61,511 bases of DNA from Clostridiales bacterium (GTDB taxonomy: Bacteria > Bacillota > Clostridia > Christensenellales > CAG-138), in assembly GCA_004557245.1 (NCBI GenBank), contig SFEL01000013.1, positions 1-61,511 of the forward strand, written 5' to 3'. The notes under the pieces are model-generated. The model saw only the letters and a program-made list of their open reading frames with translations. It was not told the DNA's origin and searched no databases. Of this stretch, positions 41,170-50,508 are shown in pieces (position 1 is the first letter of the stretch; the number at the start of each line of letters is the position of its first letter). Both the position numbers and the translations under genes were made by a program.

Positions 41170-42615
41170 ATGGAAGTACGCACACGCTTTGCCCCATCGC
41201 CTACGGGGTATATGCACATAGGAAATCTTCGCAGCGGCCTTTACGCTTATCTCTTTGCCCGCCACAACCACGGCAAGTTCCTGCTCCGCATAGAGGATAC
41301 GGATCAGGAAAGATTTGTAGAGGGCGCAACCGACCTTATCTACCGCACCCTCAAGGACGTGGGCATGAACTGGGACGAAGGCCCCGACATTGGCGGCGAA
41401 TATGGCCCCTACGTACAGAGCGAAAGAAAAAGCATGTATCTGCCGTTTGCGGAGCAGCTCATAAAGAGCGGCCACGCCTACCGCTGCTTCTGCACTAAAG
41501 AAGAGCTGGAGGAACGGCGCGCTGCGGCTGCCGCCCGGGGCGAGACCTTCAAGTACGATAAGCACTGCCTGCACCTCTCGGAGGACGAAATACAGGCAAG
41601 GCTGGATGCGGGGGTGCCCTACGTCATCCGCCAGAACGTGCCCACAGAAGGCACCACCAGCTTTACCGACATGGTGTTCGGCACCATCACGGTAAACAAC
41701 TCCGACCTTGACGACAGCATACTCATCAAGGCAGACGGCATGCCCACCTATAACTTTGCAAACGTGGTGGACGACCACCTAATGAAGATATCCCACGTAA
41801 TGCGGGGCATGGAGTACCTTTCCTCCACTCCGAAATACAACCTTCTTTACGAGGCCTTCGGCTGGGAAATACCCCACTATATCCACATGACCCCCATAAT
41901 GAGGGACGCACAGCACAAGCTTTCAAAGCGGGACGGCGACGCTTCCTATGCGGATTTTGTGGACAAGGGCTATCTGAAGGAGGCACTGGTGAACTACGTG
42001 GCGCTCCTTGGCTGGAACCCCGGCGACGACAGGGAGATCTTCTCGCTTTCCGAGCTGTGCGAGGCCTTCGACGTTTCCGGCATGAGCAAGTCCCCGGCAA
42101 TATTCGACCCGGAAAAGCTCACATGGATGAACGCCCAGTACATAATGGCCCTCTCCAAAGAGGAGTTCACAAGGCACGCCATGCCCTGGTACGAGAAGGC
42201 GGGCATAGCCCATATGGATACGGATATACTCTGCAGGATACTCCAGCAGCGCGTGCGGGTATTCAACGAGATACCCGATATGGTGGACTTTCTCACAAAG
42301 CTTGACGAGGGCTATGATGCTGCCCTTTTCACCAACAAGAAGAGCAAGACGGACAGCCTTGTATCCAAAAACGTACTCGGGATGGTCATACCCGTGCTGG
42401 AAGCGCTGCCCAACTGGAACGAGGAGCTGCTCCACGACACCCTCATCGGCATGGCTGCAGAAAAGGGCATGAAGAACGGCACCCTGCTCTGGCCTGTGCG
42501 CATAGCCATGGCGGGCAAGGCCGTCACCCCCGGCGGCGCCATAGAGATAGGCATACTGCTGGGCAAAGACGAAACCATGCGAAGGCTGAAGATCGGCCTT
42601 GAGAAGCTGCAATAA
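41170..42615 (+). CDS. gltX: Glutamyl-tRNA synthetase
   Basis: This 481-residue class I synthetase has APSPTGYMHIGNLRSGLYAY (HIGN form of HIGH), LRIEDTDQER and the KMSKS-like HKLSKRDGDASY. The C-terminal helical anticodon domain is complete. It attaches glutamate to tRNA(Glu). With glnS upstream, the pair covers both Glu and Gln charging. A bidirectional terminator follows. Confidence 0.97.
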   Translation: MEVRTRFAPSPTGYMHIGNLRSGLYAYLFARHNHGKFLLRIEDTDQERFVEGATDLIYRTLKDVGMNWDEGPDIGGEYGPYVQSERKSMYLPFAEQLIKSGHAYRCFCTKEELEERRAAAAARGETFKYDKHCLHLSEDEIQARLDAGVPYVIRQNVPTEGTTSFTDMVFGTITVNNSDLDDSILIKADGMPTYNFANVVDDHLMKISHVMRGMEYLSSTPKYNLLYEAFGWEIPHYIHMTPIMRDAQHKLSKRDGDASYADFVDKGYLKEALVNYVALLGWNPGDDREIFSLSELCEAFDVSGMSKSPAIFDPEKLTWMNAQYIMALSKEEFTRHAMPWYEKAGIAHMDTDILCRILQQRVRVFNEIPDMVDFLTKLDEGYDAALFTNKKSKTDSLVSKNVLGMVIPVLEALPNWNEELLHDTLIGMAAEKGMKNGTLLWPVRIAMAGKAVTPGGAIEIGILLGKDETMRRLKIGLEKLQ

Positions 42616-42625
42616 AACAAAACCC

Positions 42626-42654
42626 AAAAGGAACGGCCTTCACCGTTCCTTTTT
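42626..42654. terminator. Bidirectional terminator between gltX and tex
   Basis: The stem AAAAGGAACGG/CCGTTCCTTTT has a 6-base loop; both outer sides give T-runs. The tex stop codon (42640-42642) lies in the loop, so tex coding sequence extends into this terminator. Confidence 0.88.
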
Positions 42655-44769
42655 CATCGTCAAGCTTATACGCTTTTTCTTCTGGTCCACCTCAAGCACC
42701 CATACGGTGACTATGTCCCCGGGCTTGAGCACCTCGCTGGGGTGGCGTATGAACTTATCGCATATCCTGGATATGTGTACGAGGCCGTCCTGATGCACGC
42801 CTATATCCACGAACGCCCCGAAGTCGACTATGTTGCGCACGGTGCCGGTAAGCTCCATGCCGGGCACAAGGTCGCTCATCTCCATCACGTCGCTGCGCAG
42901 CAGCGGCTTGGGCAGCTCGTCCCGGGGGTCGCGGCCCGGCTTTTGCAGCTCCCTGAGTATATCCTTCAGCGTGGGCACGCCTATGCCGCATTCCTCGGCG
43001 GCCTTGTCCATGCCTATCCTTTTAAGCTCATCGGGCAGCTTTGATATGTCGCTGCCGCAGAGCAGAAGCAACGACTTGGCCGCCCTGTAGCTCTCGGGGT
43101 GTACGGCGGTATTGTCCAGCATCTCGGCGCTTTCCGGCACCCGGAGGAAGCCGGCGCACTGCTCGTATGCCTTTGCGCCCAGCTTAGGCACCTTGAGAAG
43201 CTCCTTGCGGCTCCTGAAAGCCCCTTCGGCTTCGCGGTACGCTACGATATTCTTTGCCACGGTGGAATTTATGCCGGAAACGTGGGAAAGGAGGGACACC
43301 GATGCGGTGTTAAGGTCAACGCCTACGCTGTTCACGCAGTCCTCCACCACCCCCTCCAGCGTTTCGTCCAGCCGCTTTTGGGGCATGTCGTGCTGATACT
43401 GGCCAACGCCTATGCTCTTGGGGTCTATCTTCACAAGCTCCGCCAATGGGTCCTGCAGCCTTCTGGCGATGGACACTGCGCTTCTCAGGGATACGTCGTA
43501 ATCCGGGAACTCCTCCGCGCCCAGCTTGCTGGCGGAGTACACCGACGCCCCCGCTTCGCTGACTATAACGTACTTTACATCCGTGCCTTTTACGGTATCC
43601 GCAGCGAACTTTTCCGTTTCACGGCCGGCGGTGCCGTTGCCTATGGATATGACCTTCACGTTGTGCTTCTTTATGAGCCCCTTGACGATGCGCTCCGCTT
43701 CGGCTATTTTATTGTGGGGCGGCGCAGGGTATATGACGGCGGTATCCAGCACTTTGCCCGTCTCGTTCACTACCGCCACCTTGCAGCCGGTGCGGTAGCC
43801 AGGGTCCAGCCCCATGGTAACCATGCCCTTTACCGGGGGCTGCATGAGCAGCGGCTTCAGGTTCACGGCAAAGGTGGCTATGGCCTGCTCGCAGGCTTCA
43901 TCGGTGAGCATGGAGCGGAGCTCGCGGGTAACGGAGGGATATATAAGCCTGCTCCACGCGTCCTTTGCCGCGGCCTCCACCTGCTTTGAGCAGGGGCAGC
44001 TTCCCCGTACAACGCTGAGAGCGACTATGCGCTCTGCGCCTTCCTCGGGAATGCTTACCGAAACTTTAAGGAACCCCTCCTTTTCGCCCCGGTTTATTGC
44101 CAGCACCCTGTAGCCGGGTATGGTGGAGAGGCCCTCGGAAAAGTCGAAATACATGTCGTATACTCCGTTGTCCTCGGGGGCATCGGCCGCCCTTGAGGCG
44201 GTTATGGCGCCGGACCTGTGTGCAAGTTCCTTTATATAGCGGCGGATATCGGCGGAATCCGACAGCCGCTCGGCGATTATGTCGCGTGCGCCCGATAGGG
44301 CTTCATCAGGGGTGTTCACGCCCTTGCCGGGGTTTACGTATTTCTCCGCAAGCTTTACGGGGTCTGCGGCAGGCTCCTGCATGAGAAGCTTTGCGGCAAG
44401 GGACATAAGGCCCTTTTCCTTGGCTATTGACGCCCTCGTGGTGCGCTTTGGCTTGTAGGGCCTGTATAAGTCCTCCAGCTCGGCCAAGGTGGCGGCGTTG
44501 TCCAGCTTTGCCGAAAGCTCGCCGGTAAGCTTTTCCTGGGAGGCGATGCTCTGCTTTATCTCGCTGCGCCTTGCATCCAGGTTTCTAAGATAAGTAAGCC
44601 TGTCCGCCAGCTTTCGTATCTGCTGGTCGTCCATGCTGCCGTGCATCTCCTTGCGGTAGCGGGCTATGAAGGGCACCGTATTGCCCCCATCCAGCAGCTC
44701 TATCACGTTCTGCACGTGGGGCAGGGTCTCGTTCAGTTCCTTTGAAAGGATCTCGGCTATGGTCTGCAT
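42640..44769 (-). CDS. tex: Tex-family RNA-binding transcription accessory protein
   Basis: This 709-residue protein matches Tex: a helical N-terminal region (VPFIARYRKEMHGSMDDQQI), a YqgF/RNase H-like domain (TMGLDPGYRTGCKVAVVNET), helix-hairpin-helix repeats (NTASVSLLSHVSGINSTVAK) and a C-terminal S1 domain (MELTGTVRNIVDFGAFVDIG). It binds nucleic acid and is tied to transcription and RNA turnover. It follows the aldolase gene by 28 bases in the leftward direction. Confidence 0.95.
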   Translation of the reverse strand: MQTIAEILSKELNETLPHVQNVIELLDGGNTVPFIARYRKEMHGSMDDQQIRKLADRLTYLRNLDARRSEIKQSIASQEKLTGELSAKLDNAATLAELEDLYRPYKPKRTTRASIAKEKGLMSLAAKLLMQEPAADPVKLAEKYVNPGKGVNTPDEALSGARDIIAERLSDSADIRRYIKELAHRSGAITASRAADAPEDNGVYDMYFDFSEGLSTIPGYRVLAINRGEKEGFLKVSVSIPEEGAERIVALSVVRGSCPCSKQVEAAAKDAWSRLIYPSVTRELRSMLTDEACEQAIATFAVNLKPLLMQPPVKGMVTMGLDPGYRTGCKVAVVNETGKVLDTAVIYPAPPHNKIAEAERIVKGLIKKHNVKVISIGNGTAGRETEKFAADTVKGTDVKYVIVSEAGASVYSASKLGAEEFPDYDVSLRSAVSIARRLQDPLAELVKIDPKSIGVGQYQHDMPQKRLDETLEGVVEDCVNSVGVDLNTASVSLLSHVSGINSTVAKNIVAYREAEGAFRSRKELLKVPKLGAKAYEQCAGFLRVPESAEMLDNTAVHPESYRAAKSLLLLCGSDISKLPDELKRIGMDKAAEECGIGVPTLKDILRELQKPGRDPRDELPKPLLRSDVMEMSDLVPGMELTGTVRNIVDFGAFVDIGVHQDGLVHISRICDKFIRHPSEVLKPGDIVTVWVLEVDQKKKRISLTMKKER

Positions 44770-44797
44770 ATTTTTCCCATTTCTTATTTAAAGATAT

Positions 44798-45457
44798 TCA
44801 AGCCTTTACGGTTGGATTGGCGATGCCGCGGAAAGCCCTTGCCCGGCGGGTTATCTCGGCAAAGTCCCCTGCGGCCATGAGCTCCTTATTGCACAGGGGG
44901 CTGCTTATGCCTGCGGCGAAGGCCCCGGCCTTCAGGTAGTCCCCCAGATTATCCAGCGTGATGCCTGCCGTAACCACAAGGCCTATATGTGAGAGAGGCG
45001 CCCGGAGGTCCTTGAAGTACTTTAGGCCCATTGTGGCTGTGGGGAACAGCTTCACCAGGTCTGCCCCGGCGTTGTGGGCCGCCATTATCTCGCTGGGGGT
45101 GAGCGCGCCGGGTATGGACACAAGACCCAGTCGCTTGGTCTCGGCTATGACGGCGGGGTCGGTGTTTGGGGAGACGATATACCTGGCCCCCGCCTCGTAT
45201 GCGGCCCGCACCTGATCGGGGCTCAGCACAGTGCCAGCCCCGGGGATTATGCCCGGCATACCGCAGAGGGCCTTTATGTTCCTCCGGGCCAAATCGGCGC
45301 AGTCCTCCCGCTCCTGCTGGAACGTCACTTCTATGAAGCGTATGCCGCCATCCCGTATGGCCGCGGCAAGGCTGAGAAGGCTTTCCCCCTCCGCGCCCCG
45401 GCATATGGCTATGAGCTTATCCTGCCTGAGGCAGGAAAGTAATTCAAGATTACACAT
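44798..45457 (-). CDS. eda: KDPG/KHG aldolase
   Basis: This 219-residue class I aldolase has the catalytic Glu43 in IRFIEVTF and the Schiff-base Lys136 in DLVKLFPTATMG, plus the phosphate loop near VVTAGITLDNLGDYLKAG. It cleaves 2-keto-3-deoxy-6-phosphogluconate (or the 4-hydroxy-2-oxoglutarate analogue) to pyruvate and an aldehyde. No other Entner-Doudoroff or uronate gene is nearby. I start at 45457 with AAAAGGAA upstream; a start 21 codons earlier lacks a site. tex follows. Confidence 0.92.
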   Translation of the reverse strand: MCNLELLSCLRQDKLIAICRGAEGESLLSLAAAIRDGGIRFIEVTFQQEREDCADLARRNIKALCGMPGIIPGAGTVLSPDQVRAAYEAGARYIVSPNTDPAVIAETKRLGLVSIPGALTPSEIMAAHNAGADLVKLFPTATMGLKYFKDLRAPLSHIGLVVTAGITLDNLGDYLKAGAFAAGISSPLCNKELMAAGDFAEITRRARAFRGIANPTVKA

Positions 45458-45607
45458 ATGATATTTCCTTTTCTGTTTCTTGGTTATTACGCGCTTCGCA
45501 TTGGCATCAGTATCTTTCATTATATCATGAACTGCATAAAATTGTCAGCGGCAGCGGAGGCGCAAAATTCTAATGGAAAAAAGATAGTAATGGGGGTTGC
45601 TTCTCTA

Positions 45608-45667
45608 TTGAAATTCCCTATGGTAAGGGTTTATAATGTACCCTGTTCGCCGGGGTCCCCACCCCGG
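45608..45667 (+). promoter_or_regulatory. yitT promoter and leader hairpin
   Basis: TTGAAA (45608-45613), an 18-base spacer containing the dyad CCCTATGGTAAGGG, and TATAAT (45632-45637) precede a GC-rich hairpin CCGGGGT/ACCCCGG (45650-45667) in the leader. The spacer dyad may be an operator. Confidence 0.55.
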
Positions 45668-45698
45668 ACTCAGCCCAAATTTTGGAGGATATTCCCGT

Positions 45699-46577
45699 AT
45701 GTACAACAGCACCATGCGCACCTTTGCCGGGCGTATGTTCATAGCCACCCTGGGTTGTGTCATAATGTCCATCGGCATAAACGTCTTTACCACACCATGG
45801 AACCTATACACCACCGGCCTTATGGGCTATTCCCAGTTATTCCGATCGGTGCTGGCTGAGGATTTCAATATAACGTTCAACCATGTTGACCTTGCGGGTA
45901 TTCTGTACTATATAGTCAGCATACCCATATTCATAATCACCTACAAGAGCCTTGGCCGCAGGTTCTTCCTGCGCACCCTCGTCTTTACTGCGGTATTCTC
46001 CCTGACTACCGCTTTCATACCGGTGCCCTCCGCCCCCGTTATCGACGACAGGCTGACCTGCGTCATAATCGGCGGCGTATGCGTGGGCATGGGCGACGGA
46101 ATGGTGATTACCTGCGGCTGCACCGTAGGAGGCCTTGACATGCTGGCAATGCACATAACAAAGAAGACCGGCCTTCAGGTGGGAAAGTTTACTATCCTTG
46201 CCAACATACTGCTCTTCGTGCTGTGCTTCTTCCGCTATGACTTCTCCGTGGTGGTATACAGCGTGCTGTACATGGTGTTCGCCAGCCTTATACTCGACAG
46301 GATGCATCAGCAGAACATCAACATTCAGGCCCTTATATTCACCAAGTACCGGGACAACGTCATACCCCAGCGCATAATGGAGGAGACTGGCCGCGGCGTT
46401 ACCCGCTGGGACGGCTACGGCGCATACACCAACGAACCCACCGCAGTGCTCTGCACCTGCATAAACCGCTACGAGCTGGAGCAGCTTGAGCGAATAGTAA
46501 AGGGCGTGGATCCCAAGGCCTTTATAATCACCACCAGCAACGTACACATAAACGGCAACTTTATACATAAAGTATAA
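45699..46577 (+). CDS. YitT-family membrane protein
   Basis: This 292-residue protein has five membrane helices in the first 180 residues (GCVIMSIGINVFTTPWNLYT, then GGVCVGMGDGMVITCGCTVG, GGLDMLAMHITKKTG). A cytosolic DUF2179 domain ends it (GRGVTRWDGYGAYTNEPTAV, KAFIITTSNVHINGNF). YitT proteins are widespread in Bacillota with unknown transport or sensing roles. The ATG at 45699 has GGAGG ten bases upstream. Confidence 0.92.
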   Translation: MYNSTMRTFAGRMFIATLGCVIMSIGINVFTTPWNLYTTGLMGYSQLFRSVLAEDFNITFNHVDLAGILYYIVSIPIFIITYKSLGRRFFLRTLVFTAVFSLTTAFIPVPSAPVIDDRLTCVIIGGVCVGMGDGMVITCGCTVGGLDMLAMHITKKTGLQVGKFTILANILLFVLCFFRYDFSVVVYSVLYMVFASLILDRMHQQNINIQALIFTKYRDNVIPQRIMEETGRGVTRWDGYGAYTNEPTAVLCTCINRYELEQLERIVKGVDPKAFIITTSNVHINGNFIHKV

Positions 46578-46590
46578 GGCAAAACATAAG

Positions 46591-46617
46591 AGGACGGCGT
46601 CAGCCGTCCTTTTTTTA
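46591..46617 (+). terminator. Terminator after yitT
   Basis: The stem AGGACGGC/GCCGTCCT has a GTCA loop and seven T. Confidence 0.9.
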
Positions 46618-46669
46618 ATACCACAAATATGATATCATTAACCTAACCAACACACGGAGGATCTATACC

Positions 46670-47209
46670 ATGCGCCTGTTTATAGCCATAGACCTGCCCC
46701 GCTCCTTTAAAGCGGAGCTCATGAGGATACAGAAGGAAGTGAAGGGGATATCCTGCGGGGGCAAGTTCGTGCCCCAGGACAACTTCCACATAACGCTGCA
46801 CTTTATAGGAGAAAGCGACGATATCGCAGGCGCCGCAGAGGCCATGAGAGAGGCGGTGCGGGGCATACGCCCCTTTACGCTGCACCTTGGCAAATATACA
46901 AGCCTGGAGAAGGGCAGCCACGGCCGCACCGCCGTAATGGAGGTGCTGGGCGATCTTGGAGAGCTTACCGCCATGCACGAGTCCCTTGAGTCCGCCCTTT
47001 ACGACAGGGGCTTCTCCCGGGAACGCAAGAAGTTTGTGCCCCATATCACCCTTGGCCGCAGCGTTGAGCAGGACGACCTCACCGCCATGGAGCTTAAGAA
47101 CAGCATCAGGGCCAACGCCTCCCTTACCGTGCAGGCCATAACCCTGTTCGAAAGCCGCCGGGAAAAGGGGGAGATGGTATACATACCCCTTCACAGGGAG
47201 AAATTATAA
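46670..47209 (+). CDS. thpR: RNA 2',3'-cyclic phosphodiesterase
   Basis: This 179-residue 2H phosphoesterase has two HxTx motifs, HITLHFIG near residue 42 and HITLGRSV near 124, and starts MRLFIAIDLP as LigT/ThpR proteins do. It hydrolyses cyclic phosphate RNA ends. Its stop overlaps the addB start by one base (TAATG), so it heads the thpR-addB-addA unit. GGAGG precedes the ATG. Confidence 0.93.
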   Translation: MRLFIAIDLPRSFKAELMRIQKEVKGISCGGKFVPQDNFHITLHFIGESDDIAGAAEAMREAVRGIRPFTLHLGKYTSLEKGSHGRTAVMEVLGDLGELTAMHESLESALYDRGFSRERKKFVPHITLGRSVEQDDLTAMELKNSIRANASLTVQAITLFESRREKGEMVYIPLHREKL

Positions 47210-50200
47210 TGCCGGCCCGGGTGACGTTCCTGCTGGGCCGCTCGGGATCCGGCAAGACGAGGCGGCTGCACCGCTGCATAAAGGAGGCCCTTGATAAGGG
47301 CCGCCGGGTGGTGGTGATAGTGCCCGAGCAGTTCACCTTCGAGACGGAGCGGCAGCTGGCCTCAGAGCTGGGCGGCCTTATGGATATAGAGGTATACTCC
47401 TTCTCCTCCCTTGCGGAAAAGACGCTGGAGGGGAGCTATTTAGGCTTTCTTTCCCGTCAGGGGCGGCGCATGGCCGTCCGCAAGACCATAACCGAGCAGG
47501 GCAGCAAGCTCAGGATATTCGCCCGGGTAAAGGATCGCCCCGGGTTTTCCGAGCGGCTCTGCGAGCTGTTCACCGCCTGCAAGCGATATGAGGTAGCCCC
47601 CGGCGACCTGCTTGAGGGGGCGGAAAAGGCGGGGGAGGACAGCCTGCTTGCCAACAAGCTCACAGAGCTTGCACTGCTCTACGGCGAGACGGAAAGCTAC
47701 ATTTCCGGCCGGTACATGGACAGCGAGGACATGTTCGCGGCGCTGATACAGAACCTGCCCTCCTCACCTATAGCGGGTGCGGAGGTAGTCATAGACGACT
47801 TCGACCTGCTCACCGACCAGCTTTATCATCTTATGGCGGCAATGACGAAGCACGCGGAGAGCATGTACATATCGCTGCGCATGGACCCCAAGGAGGGAAG
47901 GGACGCCAAGCTTTTTGCGCCCAAGCGCAGGGCTTATGCCCGCCTTTACGGGGCGGCGCAGGAAAACGGCTGCGACATAAGGGTCATACAGCTGTCGGAC
48001 GGCAACCCGAAGAGGCAGACCGACCCCGCCCTTGCCCATCTTGAGGCTGAGGTATTCGCATATCCGTATAAGATATACGGCGGGGAAGCCCCATCTCTGC
48101 GCATAGCCGCCGCCACGTCCGTGAGCGCGGAGTGCGAAATGGCGGCGGAGGCGGTATTGAGATGCGCCCAAAGGGGAATGCGCTACCGTGACATGGCGGT
48201 AATAGCCACCGAGCCGGCCTACGAATTGCAGCTGCTGCGCTCAATGCAGCGCCGGGGCATACCCTGCTTCAGCGACGGGGCCCGCAAGCTCTCCGCCTAC
48301 GGCGCGCCGCGGCTGGTATTATCCGCACTGAAGTGCGTAAACAGAGGATACAATCTCAACTATATAATGGACATGCTCCGCACCGGCCTCACGGGCATAG
48401 AGGGCGGAGACATCGATCTGTTCGAAAACTACGCCCTGCGCTGCGGCATAGGCGGCACAGGCTTCAAAAAGCCCTTTGATCAGGAGATACCCGAAAAAGT
48501 CCGGGGCTTCATAATACCCAGAATAGAGAATTTCCACACCGCATTCGTAAACGCACCCACCGCCCGGGACAAGGCGGCGGCGCTTTTCGCCTTTATGGAG
48601 AGCATGGGGCTTTACGACAGTATAAACAGCCTTGTGGGACGGCTCAGGGCTGAGGGCCGCCACCAGCTCGCGGAGGAAAACGCCCAGGTGTACCGGCTGA
48701 TGCTGACGGTGCTGGACCAGCTCCACGCCATAATGGGAGAAGGGGCGGTATCCGCAAGGCGCTTCGCCGCCATACTGGAGGAGGGCTTCGACGCATACGA
48801 GATAAGCGCCATACCCGCCACGGCGGATCAGCTGCTCCTGGGCACCCTGGGCAGGACAATGGCAAAAAGCCCTCGTGCCATGTTCATATTAGGCGCAAAC
48901 GAGGGCAGCTTCCCGCACTACTTCAACGACGACGGCATGATAAACGACAGGGAGCTTGACCACCTCGCCTCTATGGGCGCAAAGACCTGGGGCCGCAGCG
49001 CGGAAAAGGCGGAGGGGGAGCTTATGGATCTTTACTGTGCCCTCGCCGCCCCAAAGGAATTTTTGTACATATCCTATACCATGAGCGCGGGGACGGACGC
49101 TGCCCTGCCCGCGCCGCTGGTGGACAGGATACGGGAGATATTTCCAAAGGTGGGCCTGCATACCGACCTTGAGCCGCTGCCCCCCGTAAGCCCTGAGGGG
49201 GGAGTCGCCCGCCTTGCGAAGGAGCTGCGCGCCTACGGCGACGACCTTACGCCCTGGGAGGGGCTTGGGCCGCTTTACGCGTGGTACGCCGGGAAACCGG
49301 AATACCGCCACACACTGGAGGGCCTTGAGGACGCCCTGTACTACCGCTGCTCCCCGGAGCCCTTCGGCCACGAGCTTTCCCTTAAGCTGTACGGGGATTC
49401 CCTCTTCGGCTCCGCCACGCGCCTCGAAAGATACAACGCCTGCCCCTTCGACCACTTCGTGACCTACGGCCTCAGGGCTGCCGAGCGGCGGGAATTCAAG
49501 GAGCGGCCGCTGGACGAAGGCATCTTCTGCCACAGCGCGCTGGACTCCTTCGTAAAGGAGGCGCTGAAGAGGGACATAAAGGCGCTGGACGGCGCACAGT
49601 GCGACGAGATAATAGACGGCATAATGCCGCCTCTCATGGCCGCCCATAACAACGGGGTGCTGCTTTCCAGCGCCCGGAACATGGCGCTCTGCGCAAGGCT
49701 TATCCGCAAGGTGAAGGCCACTGCGCGGGCAATAGTCCAGCAGGTACAGTCGGGGGGATTTGTGCCGGAGCAGACCGAGGTGTCCTTCGGCATAGGCGGC
49801 CTGCCCGCCCTGACCCTTGAGCTGCCCACCGGGGAAAAGTTTTACATAGGCGGGAGGATAGATCGGATAGACGGCTGCACCATAGCTGGGCAGGACTATT
49901 ACAGGATAATCGACTACAAGACCGGCAGCGGCGACTTCAGCTACACCAAGCTTTACTACGGCCTGAACCTCCAATTACCCCTTTATGCCGCGGCAATAGG
50001 GGCGGTGGAAAAGGCCCGTAGGGCCGCCGGCATGTACTATATGAAGGTGGATTCGCCCGTGGTCAGCGAATCTGCTGATACCGCAGCGGACGAGGAGGCG
50101 GTAAAGGAAAAGGTGATGGAGAGCTTCAGGCTCTCCGGCCTCACCCTGAGCGACCCGGTAGTGGTAAAGGCCACGGCGGGAGAGGGCTGCCCCGTAATAT

Positions 50201-50508
50201 CCACAGGGGCAAGGACCGTGATACCCGAAAAACAGCTGGACGGCCTCATAGGCTACGCGCTGAAAAAATCCACCGACACCCTCTCGGAGATATTCGAGGG
50301 CAGGGCGGCGGTATCCCCGGCAAAGCTTCGGAGCGGCCCCGACCGCTGCAGGACCTGCGCCAACCGCAGCGTGTGCGGCTTTGACGAAAAGCTGCCGGGC
50401 TGCAAAAAGCGCAGCCTCGGCACCCTGAGCGACAAGGCCTTTTTTGAGCGCATAGGCGCGGCTAAGGAGAACGGTGACAACGGCAAGGAGGGCGGAAATG
50501 GCGACTAA
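47209..50508 (+). CDS. addB: ATP-dependent nuclease subunit AddB
   Basis: This 1099-residue protein starts with the Walker A FLLGRSGSGKTRRL and has the C-terminal nuclease domain with YYRIIDYKTGSGDF. An iron-sulfur cluster is framed by a cysteine in RYNACPFDHF and the later C-x2-C-x5-C (CRTCANRSVC). AddAB resects double-strand breaks for RecA loading and takes the place of RecBCD in Bacillota. It is coupled to thpR and addA by overlaps. Confidence 0.95.
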   Translation: MPARVTFLLGRSGSGKTRRLHRCIKEALDKGRRVVVIVPEQFTFETERQLASELGGLMDIEVYSFSSLAEKTLEGSYLGFLSRQGRRMAVRKTITEQGSKLRIFARVKDRPGFSERLCELFTACKRYEVAPGDLLEGAEKAGEDSLLANKLTELALLYGETESYISGRYMDSEDMFAALIQNLPSSPIAGAEVVIDDFDLLTDQLYHLMAAMTKHAESMYISLRMDPKEGRDAKLFAPKRRAYARLYGAAQENGCDIRVIQLSDGNPKRQTDPALAHLEAEVFAYPYKIYGGEAPSLRIAAATSVSAECEMAAEAVLRCAQRGMRYRDMAVIATEPAYELQLLRSMQRRGIPCFSDGARKLSAYGAPRLVLSALKCVNRGYNLNYIMDMLRTGLTGIEGGDIDLFENYALRCGIGGTGFKKPFDQEIPEKVRGFIIPRIENFHTAFVNAPTARDKAAALFAFMESMGLYDSINSLVGRLRAEGRHQLAEENAQVYRLMLTVLDQLHAIMGEGAVSARRFAAILEEGFDAYEISAIPATADQLLLGTLGRTMAKSPRAMFILGANEGSFPHYFNDDGMINDRELDHLASMGAKTWGRSAEKAEGELMDLYCALAAPKEFLYISYTMSAGTDAALPAPLVDRIREIFPKVGLHTDLEPLPPVSPEGGVARLAKELRAYGDDLTPWEGLGPLYAWYAGKPEYRHTLEGLEDALYYRCSPEPFGHELSLKLYGDSLFGSATRLERYNACPFDHFVTYGLRAAERREFKERPLDEGIFCHSALDSFVKEALKRDIKALDGAQCDEIIDGIMPPLMAAHNNGVLLSSARNMALCARLIRKVKATARAIVQQVQSGGFVPEQTEVSFGIGGLPALTLELPTGEKFYIGGRIDRIDGCTIAGQDYYRIIDYKTGSGDFSYTKLYYGLNLQLPLYAAAIGAVEKARRAAGMYYMKVDSPVVSESADTAADEEAVKEKVMESFRLSGLTLSDPVVVKATAGEGCPVISTGARTVIPEKQLDGLIGYALKKSTDTLSEIFEGRAAVSPAKLRSGPDRCRTCANRSVCGFDEKLPGCKKRSLGTLSDKAFFERIGAAKENGDNGKEGGNGD

